Source: Plutella xylostella (Eukaryota > Arthropoda > Insecta > Lepidoptera > Plutellidae). Taken from it: a stretch of DNA of 64,000 bases. The stretch covers positions 8,742,001-8,806,000 of the forward strand of contig NC_063994.1 in NCBI RefSeq assembly GCF_932276165.1, in the 5' to 3' direction. The notes below the pieces were generated by a model. It saw only the letters and a list, made by a program, of their open reading frames with translations. It did not search any database and was not told the origin of the DNA. The position numbers and the translations under genes are program-made. Positions 9,501 through 19,975 of the stretch are shown one piece after another; the first letter of the stretch is position 1, and every line of letters starts with the position of its first letter.

Positions 9501-10586
9501 TATGGTTTTGATGATGGAACGGTCCGCTGGTTTAAGAGCTACCTCTCTAATAGATCACAAATAGTGGAGCTAAGAAGAAGTGATGGTATTACTGTGAAGT
9601 CTTGTCCTTTTCCTGTTAACCGAGGGGTTCCGCAAGGTTCCATACTTGGCCCTATACTTTTTATTCTATACTGTACCGATATTACAAAAATCATAAACAA
9701 TTGCAACTACCATATATACGCCGATGATTTACAATTATATTTATCGTGTTCACCGGACAATTTTGAGGCAGTTATACAAAAAATAAATGATGATTTAGAC
9801 CGGGTAGCGGACTGGTCGTCAAGGAACTCTTTGGTCCTTAACCCGGTGAAATCAAAATTTATGATAATAGGAAGTAAAAAACAGATTGAAAATATTGAAA
9901 ACCTACAGCCAGATATAAGAATTAAAGGAAACAGTATAGAGCGTGTGCGAGAAGCACGCAATTTAGGAGTAAAGTTTGATCAACATCTTCGTTTTGAGTC
10001 GCATCTGTTAGACATTATAAGAAATTGTTTTTATAAGATCAAAATACTTTACAATATTCGTCCTTACCTAAACACAGACCCAAGAATAAAAGTTTGCGAA
10101 ACATTAATTCTTTCTAAACTTAATTATGCAGACACAGTATACGGCCCATGTCTACTGGCGCGAACGCAGAAACTTATTCAAAGGGTGCAAAATGCATGCG
10201 CTCGTTTTTGCTTCAACATAGCTCCGCGCGCGCATGTTACCCCTTACCTCAATAATTCAAATTTGTTAAAATTACAGGCCAGAAGACAACTTCATTTTGC
10301 AACCCTATTATTTAAAATTATTAAAACACGTTCTCCTGACTACCTCTATACTAAATTAGACTGGTCTAGTACTCACAACAGGCATAACACGCGTGCTTCT
10401 TCGTATATGCTGGTGACGCCAAGCTTCAAAACAGCAGCATTCCGTGGTTCCTTCAAGTATGCTGCTAGTAAGTGCTGGAACAACTTACCCCCTCCGATAC
10501 GTGCCCTAAAAACATTAAAAACTTTTAGCACAAGACTCAAGATTTACCTTATTGCTATGCAAAAGTTAAATAAATTTTTATACTAA
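9501..10586 (+). pseudogene. LINE C ORF2, C-terminal reverse transcriptase
   Basis: The frame is open from the insertion edge at 9501 (VRWFKSYLSNRSQ) to the TAA at 10584-10586, about 361 codons, with no internal stop. RT blocks visible are RGVPQGSILGPILF and the catalytic HIYADDLQLY near residue 75, then NPVKSKFMIIG and the C-terminal LILSKLNYADTVYGP and RVQNACARFCF. The ending NNLPPPIRALKTLKTF is typical of CR1/L2/Daphne-like LINEs. The endonuclease and the first RT blocks are missing through 5' truncation, so it cannot be active. Confidence 0.85.
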
Positions 10587-11731
10587 CTTTATGTTTATCA
10601 CGATAAGCCAGAAGGTAAAGCTGTCCCAAACGAGCACAACCTCCAAGCCTTGCAAAGCAGCCGCACTCCGTGCATTGTAGGTATAAAGCCATTTGAAGCT
10701 TGGTAGGCAAAGAAAAGATGTAGGTATTTTGTTGTAGTCAGCCAACGCAAACCATTATATTATATAGCATAGGTACTTATACCCAAAAAAAAATGTCAAA
10801 TTGTTGTAGTGCACTTTGACAAAATATCTGAAAGAGAACAAAGAAAATATATTACAATTAAATATTTTAAATCATTTATACATAATTTTCCTACCAGGTA
10901 TACGTATGAATATAATTTACTTATAATGAATGAATGTTTCTTTTTAATTGCTAGTTTTTGTAAGTAGTATTTGTAATAAATTTATCAATAACTTGTAATC
11001 TAATTCATATAACTTGTAATCTAATTTATAAAAAGTAAAATGTAAATGATAACTCACCAATCTCACACCATGGTTTATAGTTTCTAATTTTACTCTGTGT
11101 ATGCTCTGCGCAGCAATTCATAGTTTAAAGTATGTAACTAGTCGGTCTGCATCACTACTACACGCAAAACAAGCGTATTAACTAGGTACTTGTTGCACAC
11201 ATTGTTTACCAGTGGCAAAGTTGAAAAACTGGTTGCGCGGGCGCTTCGGGGCTCCGCGGGGGGTGGGGCGCTGGCCGCACGGACGTGCTCCGGCCGTGGG
11301 CGACATTTTCAGACTGAAAAAGGCTCGACGCGCCGCGAGGCAGAGGCGCGCTTGCCCTCCCTTCCCCCGCCCGTTCCCCTTTGACCCAATTTTAAGTTCT
11401 ATGGTTTCGACGCGACAACCAAGACGCTTTGTTTAAGCATATAAGTATATGTTATGTTACTGTTTTTTATTCTGTTTGTCATTTTTTTTATGTTATGTTT
11501 TTTTGTGTCAGTCAGTCAAGTCAGTCCGTGACTTCACCCAAGGGTTCTAGTTGAAAACCAGCGCTATGGTGTGGTTTAGCATACCTGCCATAGCATCAAG
11601 CTGAACTAGAACCCATTTCAGCACCGAGAAGCAACATTCATGCTTTTAATAACTTTTTTTTTTTATTTACTTTTTAACCTTTTCTTCTAAATGTAAGTAT
11701 GTGTTGTTTCTGTGTGTGTAAGAAATAAATA

Positions 11732-11756
11732 ATTTTTCTTTCTTTCTTTCTTTCTT
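11732..11756 (+). repeat. (TTTC)n tail of LINE C
   Basis: About five CTTT/TTTC units close the LINE directly before the TAAC target duplication. Microsatellite 3' tails replace poly-A in several LINE clades. Confidence 0.8.
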
Positions 11757-12139
11757 TAACTTAAGTGAAATGTCTACCAATAAATGCAGCCCATATCATA
11801 CTTCCACGCTCATTATCAGGAATTATACAGGAATCTCCTCTGCCATTATGAGCTCTGCTATACTTATGTTGCATACAGGTGCTAATCCTTTATATGTGTA
11901 CTTGTATTCTACCCTTGAGTGAAATGAGACACTGTATAACCTTTTGACCATTCGCTTATATTCGTACTTTTTGCGCTTTCACAATTTTTTACATCAATCG
12001 CAAAATACAAGAATCAATCTCTTCCCCGTCCATAGACCAATCCCCAAACGTCACTTGTTTTTTTTTTTAAACCTACGTTCCGTTTTTATGTTAAAACCCA
12101 ATTCTTATTCCAACAATCTCATCGAACCTAACACTTATA
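11757..12139. mobile_element. Harbinger A copy 1, second piece (non-coding)
   Basis: Matches 31442-31087 of copy 2 in reverse complement, with small changes. It is the region between the convergent Myb-like and HARBI1 genes. The apparent open frame at 11944-12315 is an accident of AT-rich sequence; its mirror is seen in copy 2. Confidence 0.75.
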
Positions 12140-13086
12140 ACATTGAAACATATTTATTGGTAAGTTTTTACATTACACGTCAAAAAAAAAAAAATGTTAC
12201 AAATATTATATTTATTATAAGTAACTATAATATTCATTATGTTCACAATAGATTAAAAAAAAAGAGTGTACCCGTAGTCAAACTCACAATAATTAAAATA
12301 ATTAAAAATGATTAAAATAAATTCAATGATTAAAATAAATTCAATAATTAAAATAGCCAAAGTACATAGATAGGTATTTGGAATAATTATACAGTAAATA
12401 GTTCATCAAAGGTATAGAACGCTTGCTCAACAAGCCATTTCTTAAGCCTAGACTTAAAACAATGTATGTTTGTGGCGGACGTAACATCGTTTGGCAGAGA
12501 GTTATACACTGCCGGGCCCGCGATGCGAGTGGTCTTGGAGAACTTGGCGAGTCTTCGCGGCAGTTCAGCGAGTCTGTCGGCGCCCCGGGTCGCGTATCCG
12601 TGCGCGTCACTGTGCTTCTTGTATGTGGGTAGATTCTGCCTCACATAAAGTGCAATCTGCAGTATCAGTACCGACGGCAACGTGAGGATTTCGAGCGACC
12701 TAAAGTGCGGCTTGGCTGAGGTATCCCACGAGACGCCTGCTAGCGCTCTAATTGCCCTCTTTTGCATTCTGAAGGCACGCTCCCAGTCGGCAGCGCGCCC
12801 CCAGAGCTCTGTGCCATACTGCAGCACGGAGTGCACGGTCGCGAAGTAGCACGCGCGCGCCGCCTCGCGCGGCAGGGCCCGCGCCACTCGCCGCAAGGCG
12901 AAGCACGCGCCGCCGAGCCGTCCGCACATCTTATCAATATGCGGCCCCCATGTCAGTTTTCTGTCCATCTCGAAACCTAGGAACGTAGTTACATCTACTT
13001 GATCTATGTTCGAGTTACCGACTACGACATGTATTGGCTTCGGTGGTCGCCCTGATAGGTCAAAGTGTAAGAAATGGGTTTTCTCA
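12140..13086 (-). mobile_element. LINE B inserted in Harbinger A, 5'-truncated
   Basis: The break is fixed by copy 2: ATA at 12137-12139 and 13087-13089 flank the insertion. The element runs on the minus strand, with its 3' UTR at 12140-12386 and a truncated ORF starting at the right edge. It belongs to the same family or a close one as LINE E (59678-63598): both share LHF-L-GRP, YGTELWGRAADW or YGIELWGRAADW, MQKRAIRA and the ending KWLVEQAFYT or KWLTEQAFYT. Confidence 0.83.
12387..13086 (-). pseudogene. LINE B ORF2, C-terminal end of reverse transcriptase
   Basis: About 233 codons from EKTHFLHFDLSGRP to the stop at 12387. Recognisable are FLGFEMDRKLTWGPHI, GRLGGACFALRR, QYGTELWGRAADW and QKRAIRALAG. 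These lie downstream of the catalytic FADD motif, so the polymerase core is absent. The third-position GC content is much higher than in neighbouring elements. Confidence 0.8.
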
Positions 13087-13187
13087 ATATTATGCAAAAC
13101 TGCACAAGCTACTATAATATTAGGTATATTATGTAATGTATTTTGTAATGTCCTAGAGAGACACGCAAATCTACGTTTTAGAACACC
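13087..13187 (-). pseudogene. HARBI1 transposase (family A copy 1), C-terminal piece
   Basis: On the minus strand it encodes GVLKRRFACLSRTLQNTLHN then NIIVACAVLHNI, the standard end of PIF/Harbinger DDE transposases after the third catalytic residue. LINE B truncates its end and the BEL element separates it from the upstream part at 21296. The last five bases ACACC (13183-13187) are the BEL target duplication. Confidence 0.82.
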
Positions 13188-13716
13188 TGATGCGTAAATC
13201 CCTTAAGGGGTATCGAAAGATAGAAGCAAGTGGACTGTATATGTTATTTTTAATAAATTGACTTCCTCGTGGCTGATCAACAAGTAGAAGGCTTGAACAT
13301 ACCTGCAAATTCCAAAGTCGTATGCTCCTGTCACCAAAGTACGCTCTCCAAAGAACACAATGCATCCAGGGTATTCGTCACAAGATTCACAAATCACAAT
13401 TGATATTAATTGTCCAATATTGTCCAGTAAAACAGAAAATTAATGCGGAAGAGTATTTTTCACTCATAACGCGCCGGCGACCATCGATCAAGTGACGTCG
13501 TATTCGCCGGGTTCGGCGCCGCTGATTGGCCGAGGAGAGGTCCGCGTTTCAAACGGACCAATGGCGAGCAGGTTCACATATTCCCGTGTCAAATACAGGA
13601 TGCTCAAGCCAAAAGCAATGTTGCCATGTTTCAGCAACCACAGGAAGTTATAGTAGAAAAAGGAATGTTACAGTAGAAAAATATTATGAAATTAAATATT
13701 AAGACCGGCGTAACCA
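13188..13716 (-). repeat. BEL 3' LTR
   Basis: 529 bp, same sequence as 20767-21295 as far as I can read. It begins TGATGCG and ends GTAACCA on the plus strand; the purine-rich tract abuts its right side. Confidence 0.95.
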
Positions 13717-13728
13717 TTTCCCCCAGCC
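13717..13728 (-). other. BEL polypurine tract
   Basis: On the minus strand GGCTGGGGGAAA sits directly before the 3' LTR, where plus-strand DNA synthesis is primed. Confidence 0.75.
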
Positions 13729-13889
13729 TTGAAAGGAAGCCTTTCAAAGTTTCAATTGAACCTTATTAAATATAATGATGTATTTAATTTGTTAAAATAT
13801 ATATATATATATATATACATTATATATGAAAACATTACAAAACCTACATAAACTATCTACCTAACTTTGTTAACGCTATATTATATTTA

Positions 13890-15623
13890 CTATTGAGTTG
13901 GTAGTGGGCAAAGTTTTACAACTGGCCTTTGGTAAATGCCATGCTTTGTCTTTACCGATGCTACACGAATGACACCGTCTTTTCCTTTGAAGGTTTGAAT
14001 TATGACTCCAAGAGGCCAATGTAAAGGAGCGACATTATCTTGTACAATCAATACTACCATTCCTTCTTTTAAGGGAGAGGATACTGTGTTCCACTTCTGC
14101 CTAACTTGTAGATTGTGTAAATATTCTCTACGCCATCGCGTCCAGAACGACTGCACTAACTTATCCAGAAGCTCATATCGAGATAGAAGATGTGGAATGG
14201 TGTCAGAAAAATCACATGCTGGTAGAAATTTGAGTGGAGCTGTATGTAAGAAATGAGCTGGTGTTAAAGCTACTGGATCTGAAGGGTCTGAACTAAGAAC
14301 AGTGAGAGGCCGTGAATTTAACAAAGCTTCAATTTGAGTGAGAACTGTTTGTAGTTCTTCAAACGTTAAAATTTGCTGACCAATGACCTTGAATAAATGA
14401 CTTTTTATACATTTTATGTTACTTTCCCAGCATCCACCAAAGTGTGGAGCATTTGGCGGAATAAATTTCCATTCAATACTATTTTCTGCTAACTCCTTTT
14501 CCCAAACTGTTTTATAATCTTTCGCTAGGAAGGTATACAACTCATTCAGATAAGAACGTGTTCCAATGAAATTAGTCCCGTTATCACTGTAAAAACATTG
14601 AACCGGGCCACGTCTAGCCAAAAAACGCTTCATAGCTGCCATAAAACAGGCTGTGCTTAGATCACTAGCTAATTCTATATGGACTGCTCGAGTCGTGAGG
14701 CACGTGAATAGGCAAATGTAAGTTTTTCTACTTCTGATACCTCTACCACGACAAGGCGTTGCCTGGATTGGACCGGCATAATCACATCCGGTATGAATAA
14801 ATGCTTTACCTACTGCTTTCACCCGAGGTGCAGGGAGATTCCCCATTATTGGGAATCCCGGTTTAGGTTTATAGCGAAAACAAACGTTGCATTTTGTGAC
14901 AATAGACCTAATAACACGTCTAGCGGATAGTATCCAATATTTAGCACGGAGTACGGAAGTTAAAAGACCAGGTCCGGTATGTAAACATTTCCAATGGTAA
15001 TATCGAATGAGCATTTCAACCACATGATCATTCCCGGGAAGAAGAATAGGATGTTTAGCATCGTAACCTTCATCTGAATTTGTCAAGCGGCCGCCAACAC
15101 GTACAATGCCATCATTTAGAAACGGAGTTAATTTTCTTAAATTCGGTGAACAACATTTTTCGTTTTTTATATTTTGAATGTCCTCGTTAAAGTGAACTGA
15201 CTGTATCTCTCTAACAATTAATTGTTCGGTAAACTCTAAATCTGATTGGACAATCCTTCCACTCGGTATTTTTTTTATGAATTTTAAAATATAAGTTGCA
15301 ACGTTCAAAAACCTTTGCCACGAAGAATAGTTGCGAGCCAATTTATAAAAGAATGGTTCTTCATTTGACTGTTTTGTTGTTGAGAGTGAGACCGACTTTA
15401 ACTCAGGGACCTCTTGAGTTTCACACGGTACAAACGATTTAATAGGCCATTCATTTTTTGGCAAGCTAACCCACGGGGGTCCATGAAACCAAAGATGATG
15501 GTTCACAAGCTGAGTTGGAGTTAATCCACGAGATAAGCAGTCACTCGGATTTTCGTTTCCCTTAACGTGAAAAAAGTGGTCTGGAGACAGATTGTCCTGA
15601 ATTTGATACCCGGTTGGCAACAA
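13890..15623 (-). CDS. BEL/Pao integrase part of Pol
   Basis: About 577 codons. The first 30 residues (HVKGNENPSDCLSRGL) belong to the end of RNase H. A zinc-binding HHCC region follows (YYHWKCLHTG and CNVCFRYKP, about residues 208-250), then the DDE core: CDYAGP (Asp, about 279), YSDNGTNFIG (Asp, about 344) and HFGGCWESNIK (Glu, about 394). The C-terminal DUF5641-like region includes FWTRWRREYLHNLQ and VVLIVQDN and ends KLCPLP. Integrase joins the cDNA to the chromosome. In BEL elements this is normally in one frame with RT; here it overlaps the upstream frame at 15562-15623 in a different phase. Confidence 0.88.
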   Translation of the reverse strand: MLPTGYQIQDNLSPDHFFHVKGNENPSDCLSRGLTPTQLVNHHLWFHGPPWVSLPKNEWPIKSFVPCETQEVPELKSVSLSTTKQSNEEPFFYKLARNYSSWQRFLNVATYILKFIKKIPSGRIVQSDLEFTEQLIVREIQSVHFNEDIQNIKNEKCCSPNLRKLTPFLNDGIVRVGGRLTNSDEGYDAKHPILLPGNDHVVEMLIRYYHWKCLHTGPGLLTSVLRAKYWILSARRVIRSIVTKCNVCFRYKPKPGFPIMGNLPAPRVKAVGKAFIHTGCDYAGPIQATPCRGRGIRSRKTYICLFTCLTTRAVHIELASDLSTACFMAAMKRFLARRGPVQCFYSDNGTNFIGTRSYLNELYTFLAKDYKTVWEKELAENSIEWKFIPPNAPHFGGCWESNIKCIKSHLFKVIGQQILTFEELQTVLTQIEALLNSRPLTVLSSDPSDPVALTPAHFLHTAPLKFLPACDFSDTIPHLLSRYELLDKLVQSFWTRWRREYLHNLQVRQKWNTVSSPLKEGMVVLIVQDNVAPLHWPLGVIIQTFKGKDGVIRVASVKTKHGIYQRPVVKLCPLPTQ

Positions 15624-18600
15624 ATGTATGCCATCTATGTGGAGAAGAATGAATCCAGTGTAAAGTTACGGTGGAGTCTGAAAATGCCAAAACAGAATTT
15701 ATAGGATATCTCATAGAATAAGTTTCGAAAACCCTTTTCACTAACATTGAAAGCAATAGCGCCGCACATAATTCGAGACGGGCTAATGACACTATTTTCA
15801 AGGGTGCCACTTTAGATTTAGCACATGACAGCATTACTGTTGTCTGGTCATGTTGATTATCAACTCGGATGTAAACCATGGCACCATATGCCTTTTCACT
15901 CGCGTCTGCGAAACCAATAATAGTTACCGAGCAATCCTCTACTACTCCTATGTGTCTAGGAAATCTCAGTTTAGCTATTTCGGGAAGTTCCCTATGGAAC
16001 TGATTCCAGAGTCTTATAATTCGTTGAGGAGGAACATCATCCCAACCTATCTTTGCAATCCAGAGTTCCTTTATTAAAAGTTTTGCATATAGAATAATTG
16101 GTGCCACTAGACCCAAAACATCAAACAAACGAGCTACTGATGATAGTATGTTTCTTTTAGTGCAAGTACGATCGTCGGTAGTTACTTTAAACGCGTATTC
16201 GTCATCAACAGGGTACCAGCAGAGACCCAGAATCTTTAAAGTATCATCTTTATTAAATTCGACATCTTGTAACAGACGGCTATCTTTAGGTATTTGCTCT
16301 AATATCTGTTGTGAATTGCTACTCCATTTAACTAAGTCAAACCCCCCAGCCTTGAACAACTGAATTAATTCCTGTGAGGCCGTTATAGCTTGTTCAGCAT
16401 TTATGAGTGAACTAGCAACGTCATCCATGTATAAGTCCCGATATACTATTTCTTTCGCTACAGGATACTTATTACCTTCATCTTGAGCCAGTTGTGAAAC
16501 TGTGCGTAATGCCAGAAACGGACTACATTTTAATCCAAAAGCCACCCGGTTGAACTCTAATTCGTTTACATTGGCTGTGGTCACTGAGCTGTCACGGGAA
16601 TCGCTGTTGCTTGGAAGGGGGTGATACAAGATTCGTTGAAAACGTCGATCTTGCGGACGAACACCAATTTGAAGATACATTTGCCTTATATCAGCCGAAA
16701 TAGCGATTGGAAATAATCTCATGTTCAAAAGGATGGTGAACAAGTCACGTTGAAGATTGGGACCCGTATGTAATAAATCATTCAAAGAAAATCCACTACT
16801 GGATTTAGCACTAGCGTCTAATACAGGCCTAACTCGAGTAGAGGTTTTATCATCTCGTAAAACCGCATGATGCGGAATGTAAAAATGTTTACCGTCCATG
16901 TCCTCTGAAGTTACAGTGGATAAATATCCTTGATCCATATAATCCTGTATGACATTGTCATACGCCCTTTCTAAGTCAGGTTGAACACTGAACTTACGTT
17001 GTAAAGATGAGAATCGGCGTTTAGCTGTTTCTAAAGAATTACCGAGCAAATCTGGGCTAAATTTAAACGGCAAAGCTACCTCGTATCGTCCAGAATCATC
17101 ACGGGTGACATTTTTAGTATAAATATCTTCGCATTGTTTATCGTCGGTACTTAGAATATGTTTTGAATCTATTTCATCAAGTTCCCACATTTTGCGAACT
17201 AAAGATTCTATTTCACAAGTAGCCACAGCATGACAGGCTACAGAAGTCATGGACTGACTTTGAGATGCTGTAGGTGCGTCCCCTAGAATGATGTATCCTA
17301 AAACAGTTTCTAATGCATCTGGGAATCCGTGCTCACCAGTCACTTTACCTGGGCGTAGCATTTCAGCAAAGAGGCTCACTCCTAATAACAAATCTATCTC
17401 CCCAGGTGTGCCCCAGGTGTCATCTGCCATGGGAATATTTTTCATACTGTTGAGGAAGTTTTTATCAACAGGGCATGTCGGCAAGTCACTCGTAATTTGA
17501 TTCAACACTAATGCTTGAATGCAAAATTTTGAATCGTTGAAACGAGAGCGAAAACTGACGTTTACGCTACCCTTTACTATCTGTGATGCACCGCCAATAC
17601 CTTTAACAGTGATCGGTGTGCTAGATTCTATATTCAGTCCTAACTTTGTGCGACATTTTGACGTTATATAATGTTTTTGCGACCCAGGATCTATCAAGCA
17701 TCTAATCATGACATCTTTACCATTACGACCGGTGGCATAAACCTGTGCGGTGGCGAGAACCTGAGTCATGGGTTTCGAGTCAGGTTTTGCAGCAGATAAC
17801 GAGCAAAACGATACAGCTGGATTTTCCTCATCCTGTAGAGGTTGATCGGATTCAGCCTCTAACCTAGGTACTTCTTCTAGTTCAAGTGAATTCAAAACTT
17901 CAGTTATTTCACTCTCCTGATTTATCGCTACAGCTGCAGTACTTGATTGTACCGGTTGTACCTCGTTGCCAAAATGAAGTAACGAGTGATGTTTTGCATT
18001 ACATTTTCTGCAAAACGTGTTGGAATTACAGTAATAAGCAGTATGTTGAGTACTCAAACAGTTAATGCAGTAACGGTTTTCCTTCACGAATTTAAATTTA
18101 TTCAAAGCGGAGAGGTTAGCAAATAACTTACACATATACAGATGCGTATGCATAGCATTTTTACAAAGTTTACACGTCTTTTCTGAAAGAGAACTCTGTT
18201 GCGTAGAAACAAGCGTTCGGGGTGACGAGTGGTAACCGCGATTATTGGGTAAACGGCTGCTGGCAGCGGGTTGTGACGTTCCAGCGTTATTACGTGTTGG
18301 CGGCGCGGTTGACTCATTCGTGCGGTATAAAATTTTAACTTGTTCTCGTAAGAACTTTATAAATTCGTCATACTTCGGTACGTCTGCCTGACTACGAATC
18401 GCGGTTTCGAACGCTCTTGCGGTCTCGGAATCTACTAGTTTTAGACCCATATAGACAAAAATAAAATCACTCAAATCGCTAATGTCCAGTTGTTTAAGCG
18501 CTGCTATTGTTCCGGCGTATTTATCAACAACAATTTCTAATGTCGCTGCAGAAGGGTTGTTCATTCTTTTAAGAGCAAACAACTGGTTCAAATACGTCGT

Positions 18601-19218
18601 AGCTAAAGCTCGATTATCTTTATATTTATCTAACAATGCCTGCCAGATTATAGAATAATTCTCTCCTGCGGGAGCGATTCCAGCACATATATTTCTAGCC
18701 TTCCCAGTCAAATGGCTCATGAGATATTGAATACGCTCTGAATCTGTCAAGTTATTATTTTCATGGATGACGCGTTTAAATGTTTCGTAAAAATACGGGA
18801 AGTTCTGAATTTCTCCATCGAACGAGGGCAATTCGATACGAGGAATTTTTATATTAGATTCCTGAGTACAAGGAGTCGAGGCAACTGGCGTAGATGCATT
18901 TCGATTCTCGAGTGTATTCAAAACCTCCTTAATGAAATAATATAATTCATCAAAGGCTGACAACGACTGGTAGTTAATCATATAATCAGGATCTATCTCC
19001 ATGTTTAACATGTTTATCTCATCTACTAAAGTTACGAATTCATTTCGTAATCGATCAACGCCGCGCGCTTGAGATACAAAGTTATACCGCGACTTTTCGT
19101 CCTTTTTTGATGCTAACTGAAACGTTGAATTTATTTGAGAGAAATACAATTCCCGTTTTGCTTCCAGTAATTTTATTTGCATAGCTTGCCTATCCATGTT
19201 GATACCCTTTTCAGTCAT
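15562..19218 (-). CDS. BEL/Pao Gag-protease-reverse transcriptase-RNase H
   Basis: 1218 codons from ATG at 19218. In order: N-terminal coiled region; DUF1759 Gag core (IKIPRIELPSFDGEIQNF, about residues 126-210); a Cys/His cluster (CKLCKN, CINCLSTQHTAYYC, CRKCNAKHH, about 353-411); an aspartic protease with CLIDPGSQKHYI (about 509), where DPGS stands in place of the usual DSG; RT with VRPVLDASAKSS, the FGLKCSPF block and catalytic YMDDVASS (about 929); RNase H with GFADASEKAYG (about 1096), LARLELCAALLL and AFSDSTVTLHWI. The frame ends early, after ANRVS, through a small indel near 15605, so the polyprotein lacks integrase. Close LTR identity with a broken frame is odd. Confidence 0.92.
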   Translation of the reverse strand: MTEKGINMDRQAMQIKLLEAKRELYFSQINSTFQLASKKDEKSRYNFVSQARGVDRLRNEFVTLVDEINMLNMEIDPDYMINYQSLSAFDELYYFIKEVLNTLENRNASTPVASTPCTQESNIKIPRIELPSFDGEIQNFPYFYETFKRVIHENNNLTDSERIQYLMSHLTGKARNICAGIAPAGENYSIIWQALLDKYKDNRALATTYLNQLFALKRMNNPSAATLEIVVDKYAGTIAALKQLDISDLSDFIFVYMGLKLVDSETARAFETAIRSQADVPKYDEFIKFLREQVKILYRTNESTAPPTRNNAGTSQPAASSRLPNNRGYHSSPRTLVSTQQSSLSEKTCKLCKNAMHTHLYMCKLFANLSALNKFKFVKENRYCINCLSTQHTAYYCNSNTFCRKCNAKHHSLLHFGNEVQPVQSSTAAVAINQESEITEVLNSLELEEVPRLEAESDQPLQDEENPAVSFCSLSAAKPDSKPMTQVLATAQVYATGRNGKDVMIRCLIDPGSQKHYITSKCRTKLGLNIESSTPITVKGIGGASQIVKGSVNVSFRSRFNDSKFCIQALVLNQITSDLPTCPVDKNFLNSMKNIPMADDTWGTPGEIDLLLGVSLFAEMLRPGKVTGEHGFPDALETVLGYIILGDAPTASQSQSMTSVACHAVATCEIESLVRKMWELDEIDSKHILSTDDKQCEDIYTKNVTRDDSGRYEVALPFKFSPDLLGNSLETAKRRFSSLQRKFSVQPDLERAYDNVIQDYMDQGYLSTVTSEDMDGKHFYIPHHAVLRDDKTSTRVRPVLDASAKSSSGFSLNDLLHTGPNLQRDLFTILLNMRLFPIAISADIRQMYLQIGVRPQDRRFQRILYHPLPSNSDSRDSSVTTANVNELEFNRVAFGLKCSPFLALRTVSQLAQDEGNKYPVAKEIVYRDLYMDDVASSLINAEQAITASQELIQLFKAGGFDLVKWSSNSQQILEQIPKDSRLLQDVEFNKDDTLKILGLCWYPVDDEYAFKVTTDDRTCTKRNILSSVARLFDVLGLVAPIILYAKLLIKELWIAKIGWDDVPPQRIIRLWNQFHRELPEIAKLRFPRHIGVVEDCSVTIIGFADASEKAYGAMVYIRVDNQHDQTTVMLSCAKSKVAPLKIVSLARLELCAALLLSMLVKRVFETYSMRYPINSVLAFSDSTVTLHWIHSSPHRWHTFVANRVSNSGQSVSRPLFSR

Positions 19219-19628
19219 GTAAAAAGATTATACCTGCACAATAACTAATATCTAGTTATAGTACCTACAACTTAAGACAATAAACAATTATCTACGATAA
19301 AGTTCACGTAGTTATATCTTAAATACGTTTTAACGTAACGCAATTAATTGCGAGGACTGGAATCATTATAAATACCTAAATCTTGGCCGAAATCGTTCAA
19401 TTACTCACATTAAATAAGAAGGCAAGTATTTATGTACCTACTAAAGATTATGCATTAATCGTTAAAAAGCGCGCGAACGTGATGAGACGTGTTCGGAGCG
19501 CGAAAATGACCTCACTCACTACTTACTATACGAATTAAATTAGAAAAAGATGCGAATCAAAGCAAGCAGGTACCTAATTACCTACATAAATCCCTAGGAG
19601 AGCTAAGTAATAAACAAAGTTAAACACT

Positions 19629-19975
19629 AACACTTTACTGAAAGCGTGCGATACTAATGAATATCTACACTCAATAAACAAGTACCTATGTAATAACAAG
19701 TACCTATAAATAAATCCCCATACTGTAGGGGGCGATGCGAGGCGCGAAATACGAGCACTAATAAATAAACAAATAACACTTTAAAGCAAGCGTGCGATAA
19801 GACTACCTACCTACTCAAACAGGTAAGTATGAATATTATTCCCTTACAATAGGGCGCGATGCGAAGTGCGTGCGAGCACTAGTAAATAAATATAACACTT
19901 TATAGAAAGCGTGCGATATAATACCTACCTACTTAGACAGGTAATAAGTAAATTCCCTTACAGAAGGGTGCGATG
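19629..19975. repeat. Three imperfect tandem repeats in the BEL leader
   Basis: Units start at 19629, 19775 and 19894, each with AACACTTTA, then AGCGTGCGATA, CTACCTACCTA and an AGGGCGCGATGCGA-type phrase. Unit spacing is 146 and 119 bases. Confidence 0.75.

Larger units (their letters stand above)
9501..11756 (+). mobile_element. LINE C inserted in Harbinger A, 5'-truncated
   Basis: Copy 2 of Harbinger A gives the empty site, so the insertion limits are exact: TAAC stands at 9497-9500 and again at 11757-11760. The element starts in mid-ORF at 9501 and ends in a (TTTC)n tail just before the second TAAC. The long 3' region from 10587 (about 1.17 kb) includes a GC-rich block at 11215-11400 that may be a separate insertion, and a closing segment with AAATAAAT before the tail. 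Confidence 0.88.

Noticed and set aside
9707..9961. Antisense open frames within LINE and other pol genes
   Set aside because: Shadows of the RT coding frame; no independent evidence.
11190..11436. GC-rich open frames, possible gene
   Set aside because: They lie in the LINE C 3' region in several frames at once, which is expected from GC-rich DNA; composition is Arg/Pro/Gly-rich without motif.
15562..15623. Programmed frameshift in BEL
   Set aside because: Not accepted as a call because BEL/Pao members normally have one frame; kept only as an open point in the findings.
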